DNA from: DASUCS01 sp041166385 | GTDB taxonomy: Bacteria; Actinomycetota; Acidimicrobiia; Acidimicrobiales; JACDCH01 | Length of the DNA stretch: 64,000 nucleotides | Assembly (NCBI GenBank): GCA_041166385.1 | Contig: JBEEFW010000098.1 | Coordinates: forward strand, 1 to 64,000 | Direction of reading: 5' to 3' | In this document: positions 51,597-60,027 of the stretch, piece by piece | How positions within the stretch are numbered: position 1 is the first letter of the stretch | Layout of the letters: each line of letters starts with the position of its first letter | The notes under the pieces: model-generated | Seen by the model: only the letters and a program-made list of their open reading frames with translations | Databases searched by the model: none | What the model was told of the DNA's origin: nothing | Position numbers and translations under genes: made by a program

Positions 51597-53540
51597 TCAG
51601 GAGGACACAACTACTCCGACACCGTGAATGGAGCCACCGTTCCAGTTGCCCCGGACCGGCGTGTAGCCCGCCGTGCCGAAACTGAAGACGATCGTGGCGG
51701 GTCCGGGCGTGATCAGTTGCGACGACGACACGACGTTGCGCAGGTACCAATTGCCGGCGGTGAAGACACCCAGTGACTGTGCGCCGCCGTTGCCCTGCCA
51801 CACACCGACGAGCGGCGTGTAGCCCGCCGCGCCGTAGCTGACGACGATGTCCGGCGGTCCGGGCGTGTTCGAGTTGCGGAGATACCAGGTGCCGTTTTGG
51901 AAGATGCCGATGGTGTCGATGCCGTTGTTGTCCCAGTCACCCACGACCGGGATGTCGCCCGGACTGCCGTAGGCGAACGACGCGTTGGGCGCCCCCGGCG
52001 ACGGCGAGTTGCGCAGATACCAGTTGCCGTTGACGAACACACCGATTCCCGTCACGCCAGGGCTCCATCGACCGACCACCGGTTGATACCCGATAGTGCC
52101 GTACGAGAACGAGAGGTTCGCCGGCCCGGCCGATGGGGTGTTGCGCAGGCTCCAGGTCCCGTCACGGAACACGCCGATACCGTCGAGCGGCCCGTTGTTC
52201 CAGTCGCCGACCACCGGGATGTCACCGCGGGTGCCGTACGCAAACGGTGTGATGTCTGCTTGACCCCCTGAGTCCGAGTTGCGGAGGTACCACGTCAACA
52301 AGTTGGGTGAGTTGACCGCGGTGAACCAGTCCGACTTCAACCCCCAGTCCGACTGGAACCCAGTGCCGGACCGGGTCACCGTCGCCGACGTTCCAACGAT
52401 CTGCATCGACAAGACGCGGCCGCCCATGTCGCCGAAGCCGTTGCGTGAGCTGAAGACGAAGCCCTGAAACGTTCCGATGCCGTACCGAGCGGCGATCGCC
52501 GATCCGGTCAACGTGGTCGTCGTCCATGCGTGGTTGATGTTGCCGGCGGTGGCGTCCCCGTCGTCCGGCACGGCGGGGAACGATCCGCCCGACGTGTAGC
52601 CGCCCGTCGACGATGAATACTCCGTGGTCTGGATCACGCCCGACTTGACGCGCACTTGCCCTGACGTTGCGGCGATCGCGTTGTCGGTGCTTGCAGCCTC
52701 TCTGTACAAGCCGCTGATCCCGGCGCCGCCGTACACCTGGCACGCGGTGGTGTCGCAGATCTGAGCGTACGAATACCGCTTCGACGCCGCGGTGTACGAG
52801 CGAGCCGTGACGGCTTGCGCTTGGAGCGCGGCGGCCGTCCAGCTCGACGGAGACTCGCGGGGAACCGAGCCGCGCAAGTACTGCCCGTACGTCACGTCGT
52901 TGACGCTGCGTACGACTGCCGCATCGACCAACGCACGCAGCGCCCCGCGGTAGCTGATGTTGTTGCCGAAGCCGTCCTCGTTGCAGACGGTGAGCATGAG
53001 GTTGATGTCATTCCCGGGGTCGGCGACAGTCGATGTGATCGAACCACCGCCCGGATACGTGGGGTGATAGTTCGGCACCTCGTCGCCGTTGCATGCAGTG
53101 ACCGCAACGGACAGCTCGAAGCTTGTTCCGGTCCAGTGAACCCGCACGCCACGGCCCGCGTCGACTGGGCCGATTCCGGGCACGTCGAACGGAGCGCCGG
53201 ACGTGACGACGAGATCCCGTCCCTCCTGCGCCATCAGTCGCACGCCGATCACGGAGTTGTCGTCGATTGAACCAGTGCTCGTGCCGCCGTAGAAGTGGTC
53301 GAGGATCTGGCCCGCATTCCACCCCAGATCCTTGGCGTACCCCTGCGCGCCCCATTGGCCCATGCCCCGGCCATGACCCCAGCCGTGCCCCGCCAGAGTG
53401 ACGACCGTGTCAGCTGCCGCAGATGGGGCGGACGCGGTCGACGACACGACGCTTCCGGCGATTCCGAGCGCGATGACGGCGAACGCCACGACCCCGCAGC
53501 GAGCGCCGCGCCTACAGGTACGGAAGGAGCGGGAATTCAT
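51597..53540 (-). CDS. Secreted SpoIID/LytB-domain protein with C-terminal WYLRN repeats
   Basis: A 647-residue exported protein with a signal helix at about residues 17-42. A SpoIID-like domain (about 45-400) starts LAGHGWGHGRGMGQWGAQGYA and contains YLRGSVPRESPSSWTAAALQAQAVTARSY and STGGYTSGG. SpoIID proteins are lytic transglycosylases acting on denuded peptidoglycan. Five repeats of about 45 residues follow, each beginning W-Y/S-LRN and ending IGVF-x-G; they resemble FG-GAP/VCBS units. The gene overlaps the upstream amidase by 29 bases, and the two share the same repeat type. Confidence 0.85.
   Translation of the reverse strand: MNSRSFRTCRRGARCGVVAFAVIALGIAGSVVSSTASAPSAAADTVVTLAGHGWGHGRGMGQWGAQGYAKDLGWNAGQILDHFYGGTSTGSIDDNSVIGVRLMAQEGRDLVVTSGAPFDVPGIGPVDAGRGVRVHWTGTSFELSVAVTACNGDEVPNYHPTYPGGGSITSTVADPGNDINLMLTVCNEDGFGNNISYRGALRALVDAAVVRSVNDVTYGQYLRGSVPRESPSSWTAAALQAQAVTARSYTAASKRYSYAQICDTTACQVYGGAGISGLYREAASTDNAIAATSGQVRVKSGVIQTTEYSSSTGGYTSGGSFPAVPDDGDATAGNINHAWTTTTLTGSAIAARYGIGTFQGFVFSSRNGFGDMGGRVLSMQIVGTSATVTRSGTGFQSDWGLKSDWFTAVNSPNLLTWYLRNSDSGGQADITPFAYGTRGDIPVVGDWNNGPLDGIGVFRDGTWSLRNTPSAGPANLSFSYGTIGYQPVVGRWSPGVTGIGVFVNGNWYLRNSPSPGAPNASFAYGSPGDIPVVGDWDNNGIDTIGIFQNGTWYLRNSNTPGPPDIVVSYGAAGYTPLVGVWQGNGGAQSLGVFTAGNWYLRNVVSSSQLITPGPATIVFSFGTAGYTPVRGNWNGGSIHGVGVVVSS
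51600..52305 (-). repeat. Five tandem ~45-residue WYLRN repeats (SpoIID protein)
   Basis: Units start at TWYLRNSDSGG, TWSLRNTPSAG, NWYLRNSPSPG, TWYLRNSNTPG and NWYLRNVVSSS. Each contains an FxYGxxGxxPVVGxW core. At DNA level the fourth unit is strikingly close to a unit of the adjacent amidase gene. Confidence 0.85.
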
Positions 53541-55329
53541 ACGACGACGTACCTCCCAACGAGCCGAGATACCACCACGAACCGCGATCCACGCCCGGCG
53601 CGTCTGCGCCTGCGATCGTCCAGTCGCCAGCTACTGGACGATCCTCCGCCCGGCCGTACAGAAGTGTTGCTTGCGGCGCGCCCGGTGACGGGGATTGCCG
53701 CAGGTACCAATGCCCGCCCTCGTAGATACCGATGCCATCGCTGCCATCGCCGGCCCAGTCCCCTACGACCGGCCGCGACCACGCAGAGCCGAACGCGAAC
53801 GGCGTGATGTCCGGCGCACCGGCCGATGGCGTCTGGCGCAAGTACCACGAACCGGAGACGTAGACGCCTATGCCGTCGCCCTTGACGCCGAGCAGCTTGA
53901 CGCCGTTCCAATTGCCGACGAGCGGGACGTAGCCGGGCGCACCGTAGTGGACGACGATGTCGGGTGGTCCGGGAGTGTTGGAGTTGCGGAGATACCACCA
54001 GCCACCGTCGTACACGCCGATCGTGTCGGTTCCGTCGCCATTCCAGTCGCCGCAGACCGGGACGTAGCTGTCATTGCCGTAGTGCACTTGGAGGTCGGCC
54101 GCGCCCTCGGTGTTCGACTGACGGATGAAGAACACACCGAACTGATAGAGCGCCGTCGTGTCGCGTCCGTCGCCATTCCAGTCACACGCCAACGCCTGGT
54201 CCGCGTTCTGCGGCGCGTTCACAATCGCGGCGACGTCGTGGCGCAACTGGTCGAGAAAGCCGTACACGAACGCGCCCGGACAGCCTGTGCTGTCGAGATC
54301 TCTGTGCCCCACGATTGTCGGAACCGTGACGACTGTTCCGGGAGGCCAGAGCTGACAGTTGCAGTCACTCTCTCGCACCGAGATGGTCGCGGTGCCGAGC
54401 GGGTTGATGCCGTGGTACTTCAGCTTCCAAGCCAGCAGATTGCGGAGGGACGCATACGCGACCGCGGGCAATGACGAGGTGTCGAATGTACCGAGCAGCG
54501 CGACACCAGTGCTCACCGCGTTGAACCCACCGGCGTGGGCGCCGATCACCGGCTTGTGTCCCCCGCCGAATCGACCCTCGAAGATCTGTCCGTAGCGGTC
54601 GATGAGGAAGTTGTAACCGATGTCGCACCAGCCGTTGGAGTGCGTGTGGAAGTAGTAGATGCCTCGAATGAGCGCCGCGGAATCGCCCGGTGCGTAGCTG
54701 TTCGAGTTCACCGTGTGATGCACCACGGCGAGGTCGACGCTCGCGCTGTAGTCGGGAGTGGTGCACTCGGGATACATGTTCCGGAATCCCTCGTCGGCTC
54801 CCCAGTTCACGCGCGACTCGATGAACGGCGGTGAGATCTGCGCGTCGGCGACCGCCGGCCCGAGCGCGCTTCCGCCACTGTCGTTCGGACTCTTCACATC
54901 CAGCGCGTGCAGCGCGACACCGACGGGTGCTCCCCGATCGAGGCGTACCTCGAAGGTCCTGACATCCAGCGCCAGCCATGCCGGCCCGGCCGCGCCTCGA
55001 CCGCGGCTCGGCAGGTGCGTGGACTGGTCGTTGGCCTCTCCGTCCAAGGACAGCCATTCGGTCCACGCGCCATGATCGAGGCCCCGCACGGAGAACGACA
55101 CGTCGTCTCGCGTCCTAGCCCAAGAAAGCGCCACCATCTCCGCGCCGATGCCGACGGCCACCGTCTTTGTCATCGCCGGGGCCAAACCATCGATGGGCAC
55201 CGTTTGCTCGCCAACACCCGTGCGCGCCTTGTGCGGCGCGGGGCCGATGATCGTGGCCACGTTGAGCACCACCGAGCACATGGCCAGGCGGACGACGATC
55301 CAGCGGACTTTGCGCCACGAGCAGGACAT
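53512..55329 (-). CDS. Secreted N-acetylmuramoyl-L-alanine amidase (PGRP type) with WYLRN repeats
   Basis: A 605-residue exported protein. A signal helix lies at about residues 10-30. A beta domain (30-160) precedes an Amidase_2/PGRP domain (about 165-375): SRVNWGADEG, AVVHHTVNS (zinc His), YYFHTHSNGWCDIGYNFLIDR, GRFGGGHKPVIGAHAGGFN and VGHRDLDSTGCPG (second His and Cys). It should cleave the amide between MurNAc and the stem peptide. About four and a half WYLRN/WYLRQ repeats with GDWNGDGTDTIGVY-type acidic loops end it. ATG has AGGAG 10 bases upstream. It is followed, with overlap, by the SpoIID gene. Confidence 0.9.
   Translation of the reverse strand: MSCSWRKVRWIVVRLAMCSVVLNVATIIGPAPHKARTGVGEQTVPIDGLAPAMTKTVAVGIGAEMVALSWARTRDDVSFSVRGLDHGAWTEWLSLDGEANDQSTHLPSRGRGAAGPAWLALDVRTFEVRLDRGAPVGVALHALDVKSPNDSGGSALGPAVADAQISPPFIESRVNWGADEGFRNMYPECTTPDYSASVDLAVVHHTVNSNSYAPGDSAALIRGIYYFHTHSNGWCDIGYNFLIDRYGQIFEGRFGGGHKPVIGAHAGGFNAVSTGVALLGTFDTSSLPAVAYASLRNLLAWKLKYHGINPLGTATISVRESDCNCQLWPPGTVVTVPTIVGHRDLDSTGCPGAFVYGFLDQLRHDVAAIVNAPQNADQALACDWNGDGRDTTALYQFGVFFIRQSNTEGAADLQVHYGNDSYVPVCGDWNGDGTDTIGVYDGGWWYLRNSNTPGPPDIVVHYGAPGYVPLVGNWNGVKLLGVKGDGIGVYVSGSWYLRQTPSAGAPDITPFAFGSAWSRPVVGDWAGDGSDGIGIYEGGHWYLRQSPSPGAPQATLLYGRAEDRPVAGDWTIAGADAPGVDRGSWWYLGSLGGTSSYEFPLLPYL
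53520..54190 (-). repeat. Tandem ~48-residue WYLRN/Q repeats (amidase)
   Basis: Units start at FFIRQSNTEG, WWYLRNSNTPG, SWYLRQTPSAG and HWYLRQSPSPG, with a partial WWYLGSLGG at the end. Linkers carry DWNGDG-type acidic loops that could bind calcium. They share the phrases SNTPGPPDIVV and SPSPGAP with the SpoIID protein. Confidence 0.85.
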
Positions 55330-55367
55330 CGGTGGGAGTTCTCCTGGGGAAGCGAATCAATCGAGTG

Positions 55368-56762
55368 TCAAGAACCTCGCCGCACGCCCAGCGACCTCAA
55401 TGTGCGGGTCACAAGGCGCTTTACGAGGAGCCCTACTCCGCCCTCATGAAGATACGTCATCCCGACATGCGCATCGCGTCGCCACCCCGAGCGGGGCACC
55501 AATCGGGTGCGCGGGCCGAGCCGCCAAGCCAGGCGCGGGTCCGCCAGATCGGGGGCACGGCGCGGCGCGCGGCAGAATTCGACGAGCGGCGCCGCGACTG
55601 ACGACCACCTCAACTCCGGCGCGAGCGCCGAGATGTTGGCCCGGCACTGGGCACTGAACGCCGTGTCAGTCGTGATGCGTTCGAGTGCGCGGGCGAGCGC
55701 ATCGACGTCGCCCGGAGGAACGGTGAGACCAAGCTGGCGCTGCTCGATCAGATCGCTCAGGGCGTCGCCATTCGTCGCGACGACCGGTACATCGGCCCAG
55801 AAGTAGTCGAGGATGCGGGTTCGGTAGGCGAACTCGGTTTCCACATGATGCAGATGTGAGCTCACCCCGACATCGGCATCGAGCAACAGGTTGTGACGCT
55901 CGTTGAACGGCACCCAGCCCTCGTTGAAGAAGACATGCGTGTCGGTGAGGCCGAGTTCGTCCGAGAGCGCTCGGGCGGCGACCGCCATGCGCATCTCGGG
56001 GATCTCCGGGTTGGGGTGGCGTAGACCCATGAACAGCAACCGAACCTTGGGTATGACCACGCGCACGCGGTCGATCGCCTGGATGAGCGTCAGCGGATCG
56101 AACCAGTTGTAGATCCCTCCACCCCAAAGTACGAGAACGTCTCCGTCTTCGATGCCCGGGATCACTCCCTTGACACCAGGCGCGGTCCGCGCCGGCGGTG
56201 AGTCGTCGATGCCGAACGGCACCGTGATCAGGAGCTGGTCGAGGCTCTCGTCGGCGTCGTACGTTGCCGGATTGATCCGACCCATCCCGGACAACTGGCC
56301 CAGATAGAAGGCTCGTTGTTTCGAGCTCGCGCAGAGGAACAAATCACCGCGCATCAGTTGCTCGTTCATGGCGGTGGTCGCGTCCATCACGGCGGCCCAT
56401 CGGCCCGATTCGTCGCCAGCTTCGTGCCCTTGCTCCAGCTGCTCGAGATGCATCGGATCGTAGAGATCGCATACGACGACCTTGTCGGTGGCCGTGAGGA
56501 ACCGCCGACCGGCCAACACCCAACCCTGTGCAACGAACACGTCGCACCACGCCATGGCGTCGCGCAAGCCGGCGTCGTCGACCTTTCCTATGGCGAAGCG
56601 TTCGTCTGACAAGTCGCTGCCGGCCGTGCTGACCAACCGGACGTCGTGCTCCTTCGACAACTCGGCCGCGAGGTTCCACGCTCTGATCGCCGGGCCCGCC
56701 ATCTGCGGGCGGACAATGTCGCCGGTCGCCACGACGACACGGCGACGACCCTCAGTCACCAT
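55368..56762 (-). CDS. GT4-like glycosyltransferase
   Basis: A 464-residue GT-B protein. The N-terminus reads VVVATGDIVRPQMAGPAIRAWNLA. The donor-binding half has VLWGGGIYNWFDPLTLIQAID, LLFMGLRHPNPEIPEMRMA, FNERHNLLLDADVGVSSHL and DYFWADVPVVATNGDALSDLI. The GPAIRAWNLA opening is found in transferases of O-antigen and capsule clusters. ATG at 56762 overlaps the wzt stop by 11 bases, so it belongs to the exporter operon. A basic C-terminal extension (about 430-464) could attach to the membrane. Confidence 0.82.
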   Translation of the reverse strand: MVTEGRRRVVVATGDIVRPQMAGPAIRAWNLAAELSKEHDVRLVSTAGSDLSDERFAIGKVDDAGLRDAMAWCDVFVAQGWVLAGRRFLTATDKVVVCDLYDPMHLEQLEQGHEAGDESGRWAAVMDATTAMNEQLMRGDLFLCASSKQRAFYLGQLSGMGRINPATYDADESLDQLLITVPFGIDDSPPARTAPGVKGVIPGIEDGDVLVLWGGGIYNWFDPLTLIQAIDRVRVVIPKVRLLFMGLRHPNPEIPEMRMAVAARALSDELGLTDTHVFFNEGWVPFNERHNLLLDADVGVSSHLHHVETEFAYRTRILDYFWADVPVVATNGDALSDLIEQRQLGLTVPPGDVDALARALERITTDTAFSAQCRANISALAPELRWSSVAAPLVEFCRAPRRAPDLADPRLAWRLGPRTRLVPRSGWRRDAHVGMTYLHEGGVGLLVKRLVTRTLRSLGVRRGS

Positions 56763-57984
56763 CCGGCTGCCAGCACCACGTACCGCCGAGTGAGGTGACG
56801 CCTCCGAAGCTCTCCTGCGGGTCGCCAGGGCCCACATCGAAGCGCACAGCGCGCTGGCGGAAATCGAACACATGCAAGATCTCGTGGTCTGCCAGCGAGA
56901 CCGAGATGTCGTACGTGCCGGGCAGCAGCAGCAAGCGAGGAACCTGCAGGTCGACATATCCGCGCCCGTCGATCTTCTCGATCGACACCGCGGCTTCGCG
57001 TGTGTTGGGCCCCGTCACGTGCACACCGCCGAGCGTGTGGATGCCCACGCCGAACACGGGTCGCGGGATCGATTCGTCGGCGCGGTAGTGCAGGCGGATC
57101 GTCAGCGGGTCACCGGTGCGGACGTGGGCCGTCGGCTGGCCGTTCGGGCCGAGCACTTCAACTCGGTCGATCTGAGCCTCCCCGGATCCCCATCGCCCAC
57201 CATGCGACTCTTCGCCTTCGCGCCCTTGATGCATCTCGCTGACGTATTCATCGGCGATGTCTCCCGCGGGACCCGTGGCGCGCACCTTGCCGTTGTGCAA
57301 CCAGACGGCCTGTTCACACATTGCTCGAACGGAGCCGAGCGCATGCGACACCAGAACGATGGTCTTCCCATTCGCTCGAAGTTCGGCGAACTTCTCCGCG
57401 CACTTGGTCTGGAACTGCTCGTCGCCGACGGCGAGTACCTCGTCGATGAGCAGGATGTCGGGCGACACGTTGATCGCAACCGAGAAGCCGAGGCGCACAT
57501 ACATGCCGGACGAATAGTTCTTGACGGGTGAATCGATGAATCTCGCGAGCCCGGCGAACTCCACGATGTCATCGAAGCGGCGGTCGATCTCCTTCGTCGG
57601 CAAGCCGAGGATCGAACCGTTGAGGTACACGTTCTCGCGACCGGACAGCTCAGGATGGAAGCCCGCGCCCAGCTCGAGCAGTGCGCTGATCTTGCCGTCC
57701 ACCGTGATCGCGCCTTTGTCGGGCCGAAGGATGCGCGCCATGCACTTGAGCAGCGTGCTCTTGCCTGAGCCGTTCTCGCCGATCAGACCAACGGTTGTTC
57801 CTTCGGCCACCGACAAGGACACATCGTCGAGTGCAAGTAGATCCTCGTATCGGGCGCGGCGGCCGCGCATGATTGCGGCCTTCAGGGTCTGATTCCGTTC
57901 GTTGTACAGCCGGAAGCGCTTCGTGACGGAGTCGACCTCGATCACCGCACGACCCGTACCTCCGACCTGCTCGCCGATGGTCAC
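56752..57984 (-). CDS. wzt: Polysaccharide ABC exporter ATPase with C-terminal glycan-binding domain (Wzt)
   Basis: A 410-residue ATPase subunit. Walker A is GLIGENGSGKSTLL, the signature is KNYSSGMYVRLGFSVA, and Walker B is ILLIDEVLAVGD. After about residue 255 there is a Wzt_C-like beta domain (AQIDRVEVLGPNGQ, PRPVFGVGIHTLGGVHVTGPNT, LLLPGTYDISVSLAD). In O9a-type systems this domain recognises the modified non-reducing end of the finished chain. GTG at 57984 overlaps the permease stop (GTGA). Confidence 0.93.
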   Translation of the reverse strand: MTIGEQVGGTGRAVIEVDSVTKRFRLYNERNQTLKAAIMRGRRARYEDLLALDDVSLSVAEGTTVGLIGENGSGKSTLLKCMARILRPDKGAITVDGKISALLELGAGFHPELSGRENVYLNGSILGLPTKEIDRRFDDIVEFAGLARFIDSPVKNYSSGMYVRLGFSVAINVSPDILLIDEVLAVGDEQFQTKCAEKFAELRANGKTIVLVSHALGSVRAMCEQAVWLHNGKVRATGPAGDIADEYVSEMHQGREGEESHGGRWGSGEAQIDRVEVLGPNGQPTAHVRTGDPLTIRLHYRADESIPRPVFGVGIHTLGGVHVTGPNTREAAVSIEKIDGRGYVDLQVPRLLLLPGTYDISVSLADHEILHVFDFRQRAVRFDVGPGDPQESFGGVTSLGGTWCWQPDGD

Positions 57985-58790
57985 AGCTCCTCCGCGAGCC
58001 GTCCCTCGAATCGACGGAACACCGCGATCCCGAGGACAAGCGTGGCAAACGAGACTGCAACGAGGTAGGCGACCGTTCCGGCCGATGGCCAGCGCAGGTC
58101 GTAGAGAAGGTTGCGATAGGCCGTGACGAACTGCACCATCGGATTCAAGTCGTACAGGCGGAGCGCCCAGCCGTGCGCGTGGTCCTGCACGAGTTTGAGT
58201 GAATAGATGATCGGCGTGCCGTAGAACCACATCTGCAGCAGGATCCCGATGAGGTGCTGCGTGTCACGGAAGTACACGTTCAGGATCGAGAACACCAACG
58301 CGACGCCGAGCGTGAACATGGTCTGAATCAGGATCAGCACGATCAGCGCAGGTATCCAAGGCAGCACGTTGTTTCCGAACACGAGCAACGCAACGAGCAG
58401 AACGCCCATCTCGATCAGGAACGAGACCAACCACGAGGCGACGCTGGCGGCGACGAGAATCTCGCGAGCGAAGTACACCTTTTTCACGAGATTCGCATTG
58501 CCCACGAGCGTGTACATACCGCCGGTCAGGCAGTTGGACAGGTAGTTCCATGGGAGCAGTCCGCAGAGCAGAAACAAGGCGAAGACGTGCAACCCGCTCG
58601 GCTTGCCGGGATCTGGATCGCTCTTCAACAGCACGGAGAAGACTGCGGTGAAGATGACCATCGTGGCCAGCGGATTGAGCAGCGACCAGCCCCATCCGAG
58701 GATGGAGCGCTTGTACTTGCTCCGCAGCTCGCGCAACGTGAGGTTGAAGAAGAGATCCCGCGATTGCCGAACGTCGCCGAGGTAGCTCAT
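57981..58790 (-). CDS. wzm: Polysaccharide ABC exporter permease (Wzm)
   Basis: A 269-residue ABC-2 type permease with six hydrophobic helices between about residues 30 and 260. The N-terminal amphipathic stretch LTLRELRSKYKRSILGWGWSLLNPL is the Wzm/TagG signature. YFRDTQHLIGILLQMWFYGTPIIYSL precedes the last helices. It forms the membrane channel for a lipid-linked polysaccharide with Wzt. ATG at 58790 overlaps the methyltransferase stop by 4 bases. Confidence 0.93.
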   Translation of the reverse strand: MSYLGDVRQSRDLFFNLTLRELRSKYKRSILGWGWSLLNPLATMVIFTAVFSVLLKSDPDPGKPSGLHVFALFLLCGLLPWNYLSNCLTGGMYTLVGNANLVKKVYFAREILVAASVASWLVSFLIEMGVLLVALLVFGNNVLPWIPALIVLILIQTMFTLGVALVFSILNVYFRDTQHLIGILLQMWFYGTPIIYSLKLVQDHAHGWALRLYDLNPMVQFVTAYRNLLYDLRWPSAGTVAYLVAVSFATLVLGIAVFRRFEGRLAEEL

Positions 58791-59857
58791 TCGTCGCTTC
58801 CGTCGCGGTCACGTCGACGCCCGAGCGCTCGAAACGGGTGTCGGAGCAGATCGCGGCCCGACTGCAGTTGGTTCTGCATCGTGAGGACTGAGGATTGGAG
58901 TCCTGCCAACGCCGCTTCCACGCCGCTGAAGCGCGCCATCAGGTGTTCAGCGGTGACCTGGTGCTGCATCTCCAGCGTGTCGGCCCGCTGCGCCAGCTCC
59001 CGCCGAGACAACTCGGACAAGGTCGCCGACATCACCGCGGCATACACCGCGGCCGTCTCCGTCAGGTTCGCCGGCGATGTCGGTCTTCCCGCGTTCACCG
59101 CGGCGACACCGCGACGCCCCACGACGATGTGTCGGTAGTACGGGGGCACCTCATTTCGACCTGCGAGCAGCATGTTGTAGAGAGCGTCGAAGCCAATGTT
59201 GAGCTCGCCCAGCTCAGGGCGACCCCCGAGTTGGTGTTTGACCACCATGCCGAGCAGCCAGTCCTGCAGGTTGCCGTTGCCGAACGTGACCACGTCGAGA
59301 CCAGCATCCCGAAGCGCCTCGGCCGCATCATCGAGCGACGGAAGGCCGAGCTGCGCGTGCTCCTCGAGTTGTGGCTGCGACGCACCCAACGACGCGGCGA
59401 CGTACCGGCGCACGAACTCCTCTGTCCCCGCCACCCCGAACGTGTCGAACGGAGCAGCAACGACGACGAGATCGCTCACCCGCGCGAGCTCACCGAGGAA
59501 CTCGCGACGGCTCTCGGGCGCGACGTGTTCGAGAGCGTCACTCGAGACGACCACATCGAATGATCGATCTCTCACCGGGAGCCGAGCGCCGTCACCGACG
59601 ACATACGTGGCCTCCTCCAGGCGCTCGGGATTGATGTTGACGTCGACGCTGATCGAGGTGCCGTCGAGATCGAAGAGGCCCAACCATCCCGAGTCGTCAC
59701 CCACATCGAGAACACGGATCGGTTCGGAACCCAGGTTGGCGCGAATGGCGCGCACGATCGCGCCGTAGCGGGAATAGCGATCGAAGGACGTCCACGTGGC
59801 AGCGGGGAACTCGACGTCGGCGCTCTCCTTGCGGAGCGGAGCCGGACGCGACGTCAT
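58787..59857 (-). CDS. Methyltransferase with C-terminal coiled-coil-like region
   Basis: A 356-residue protein. A class I SAM-binding fold covers about residues 20-220: IRVLDVGDDSGWLGLFD, YVVGDGARLPVRDRSFDVVVSSDALEHV. The last 90 residues (AAVYAAVMSATLSELSRRELAQRADTLEMQ in part, then LMARFSGVEAALAGLQSSVLTMQ) are helical and coiled-coil-like. It is the first gene of the wzm-wzt operon. A role in modifying the glycan before export is likely; chain-end capping is a specific possibility. ATG at 59857. Confidence 0.78.
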   Translation of the reverse strand: MTSRPAPLRKESADVEFPAATWTSFDRYSRYGAIVRAIRANLGSEPIRVLDVGDDSGWLGLFDLDGTSISVDVNINPERLEEATYVVGDGARLPVRDRSFDVVVSSDALEHVAPESRREFLGELARVSDLVVVAAPFDTFGVAGTEEFVRRYVAASLGASQPQLEEHAQLGLPSLDDAAEALRDAGLDVVTFGNGNLQDWLLGMVVKHQLGGRPELGELNIGFDALYNMLLAGRNEVPPYYRHIVVGRRGVAAVNAGRPTSPANLTETAAVYAAVMSATLSELSRRELAQRADTLEMQHQVTAEHLMARFSGVEAALAGLQSSVLTMQNQLQSGRDLLRHPFRALGRRRDRDGSDE

Positions 59858-60013
59858 GCAAAACCCTTTCGTCGATCCTGCATCCGGCGTCGCGAGGCTG
59901 CGACCGTCCCGCCACCGCGCGGCTGCTCGGTGGACACGAGAGGAGCATACCGTCGAGGTCGACGCCGTTCGAAGGCGAGGAGCGGCTGCGAATCCCAGTT
60001 TCGGCCCCGCTGC

Positions 60014-60019
60014 TACGGT
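60014..60019 (+). promoter_or_regulatory. Candidate -10 (TACGGT) for the DUF2142 gene
   Basis: TACGGT ends 8 bases before the GTG at 60028, with no Shine-Dalgarno between. It fits a leaderless start. The rest of the 170-base divergent gap (59858-60027) shows nothing else I recognise. Confidence 0.45.
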
Positions 60020-60027
60020 CTTGCGCC

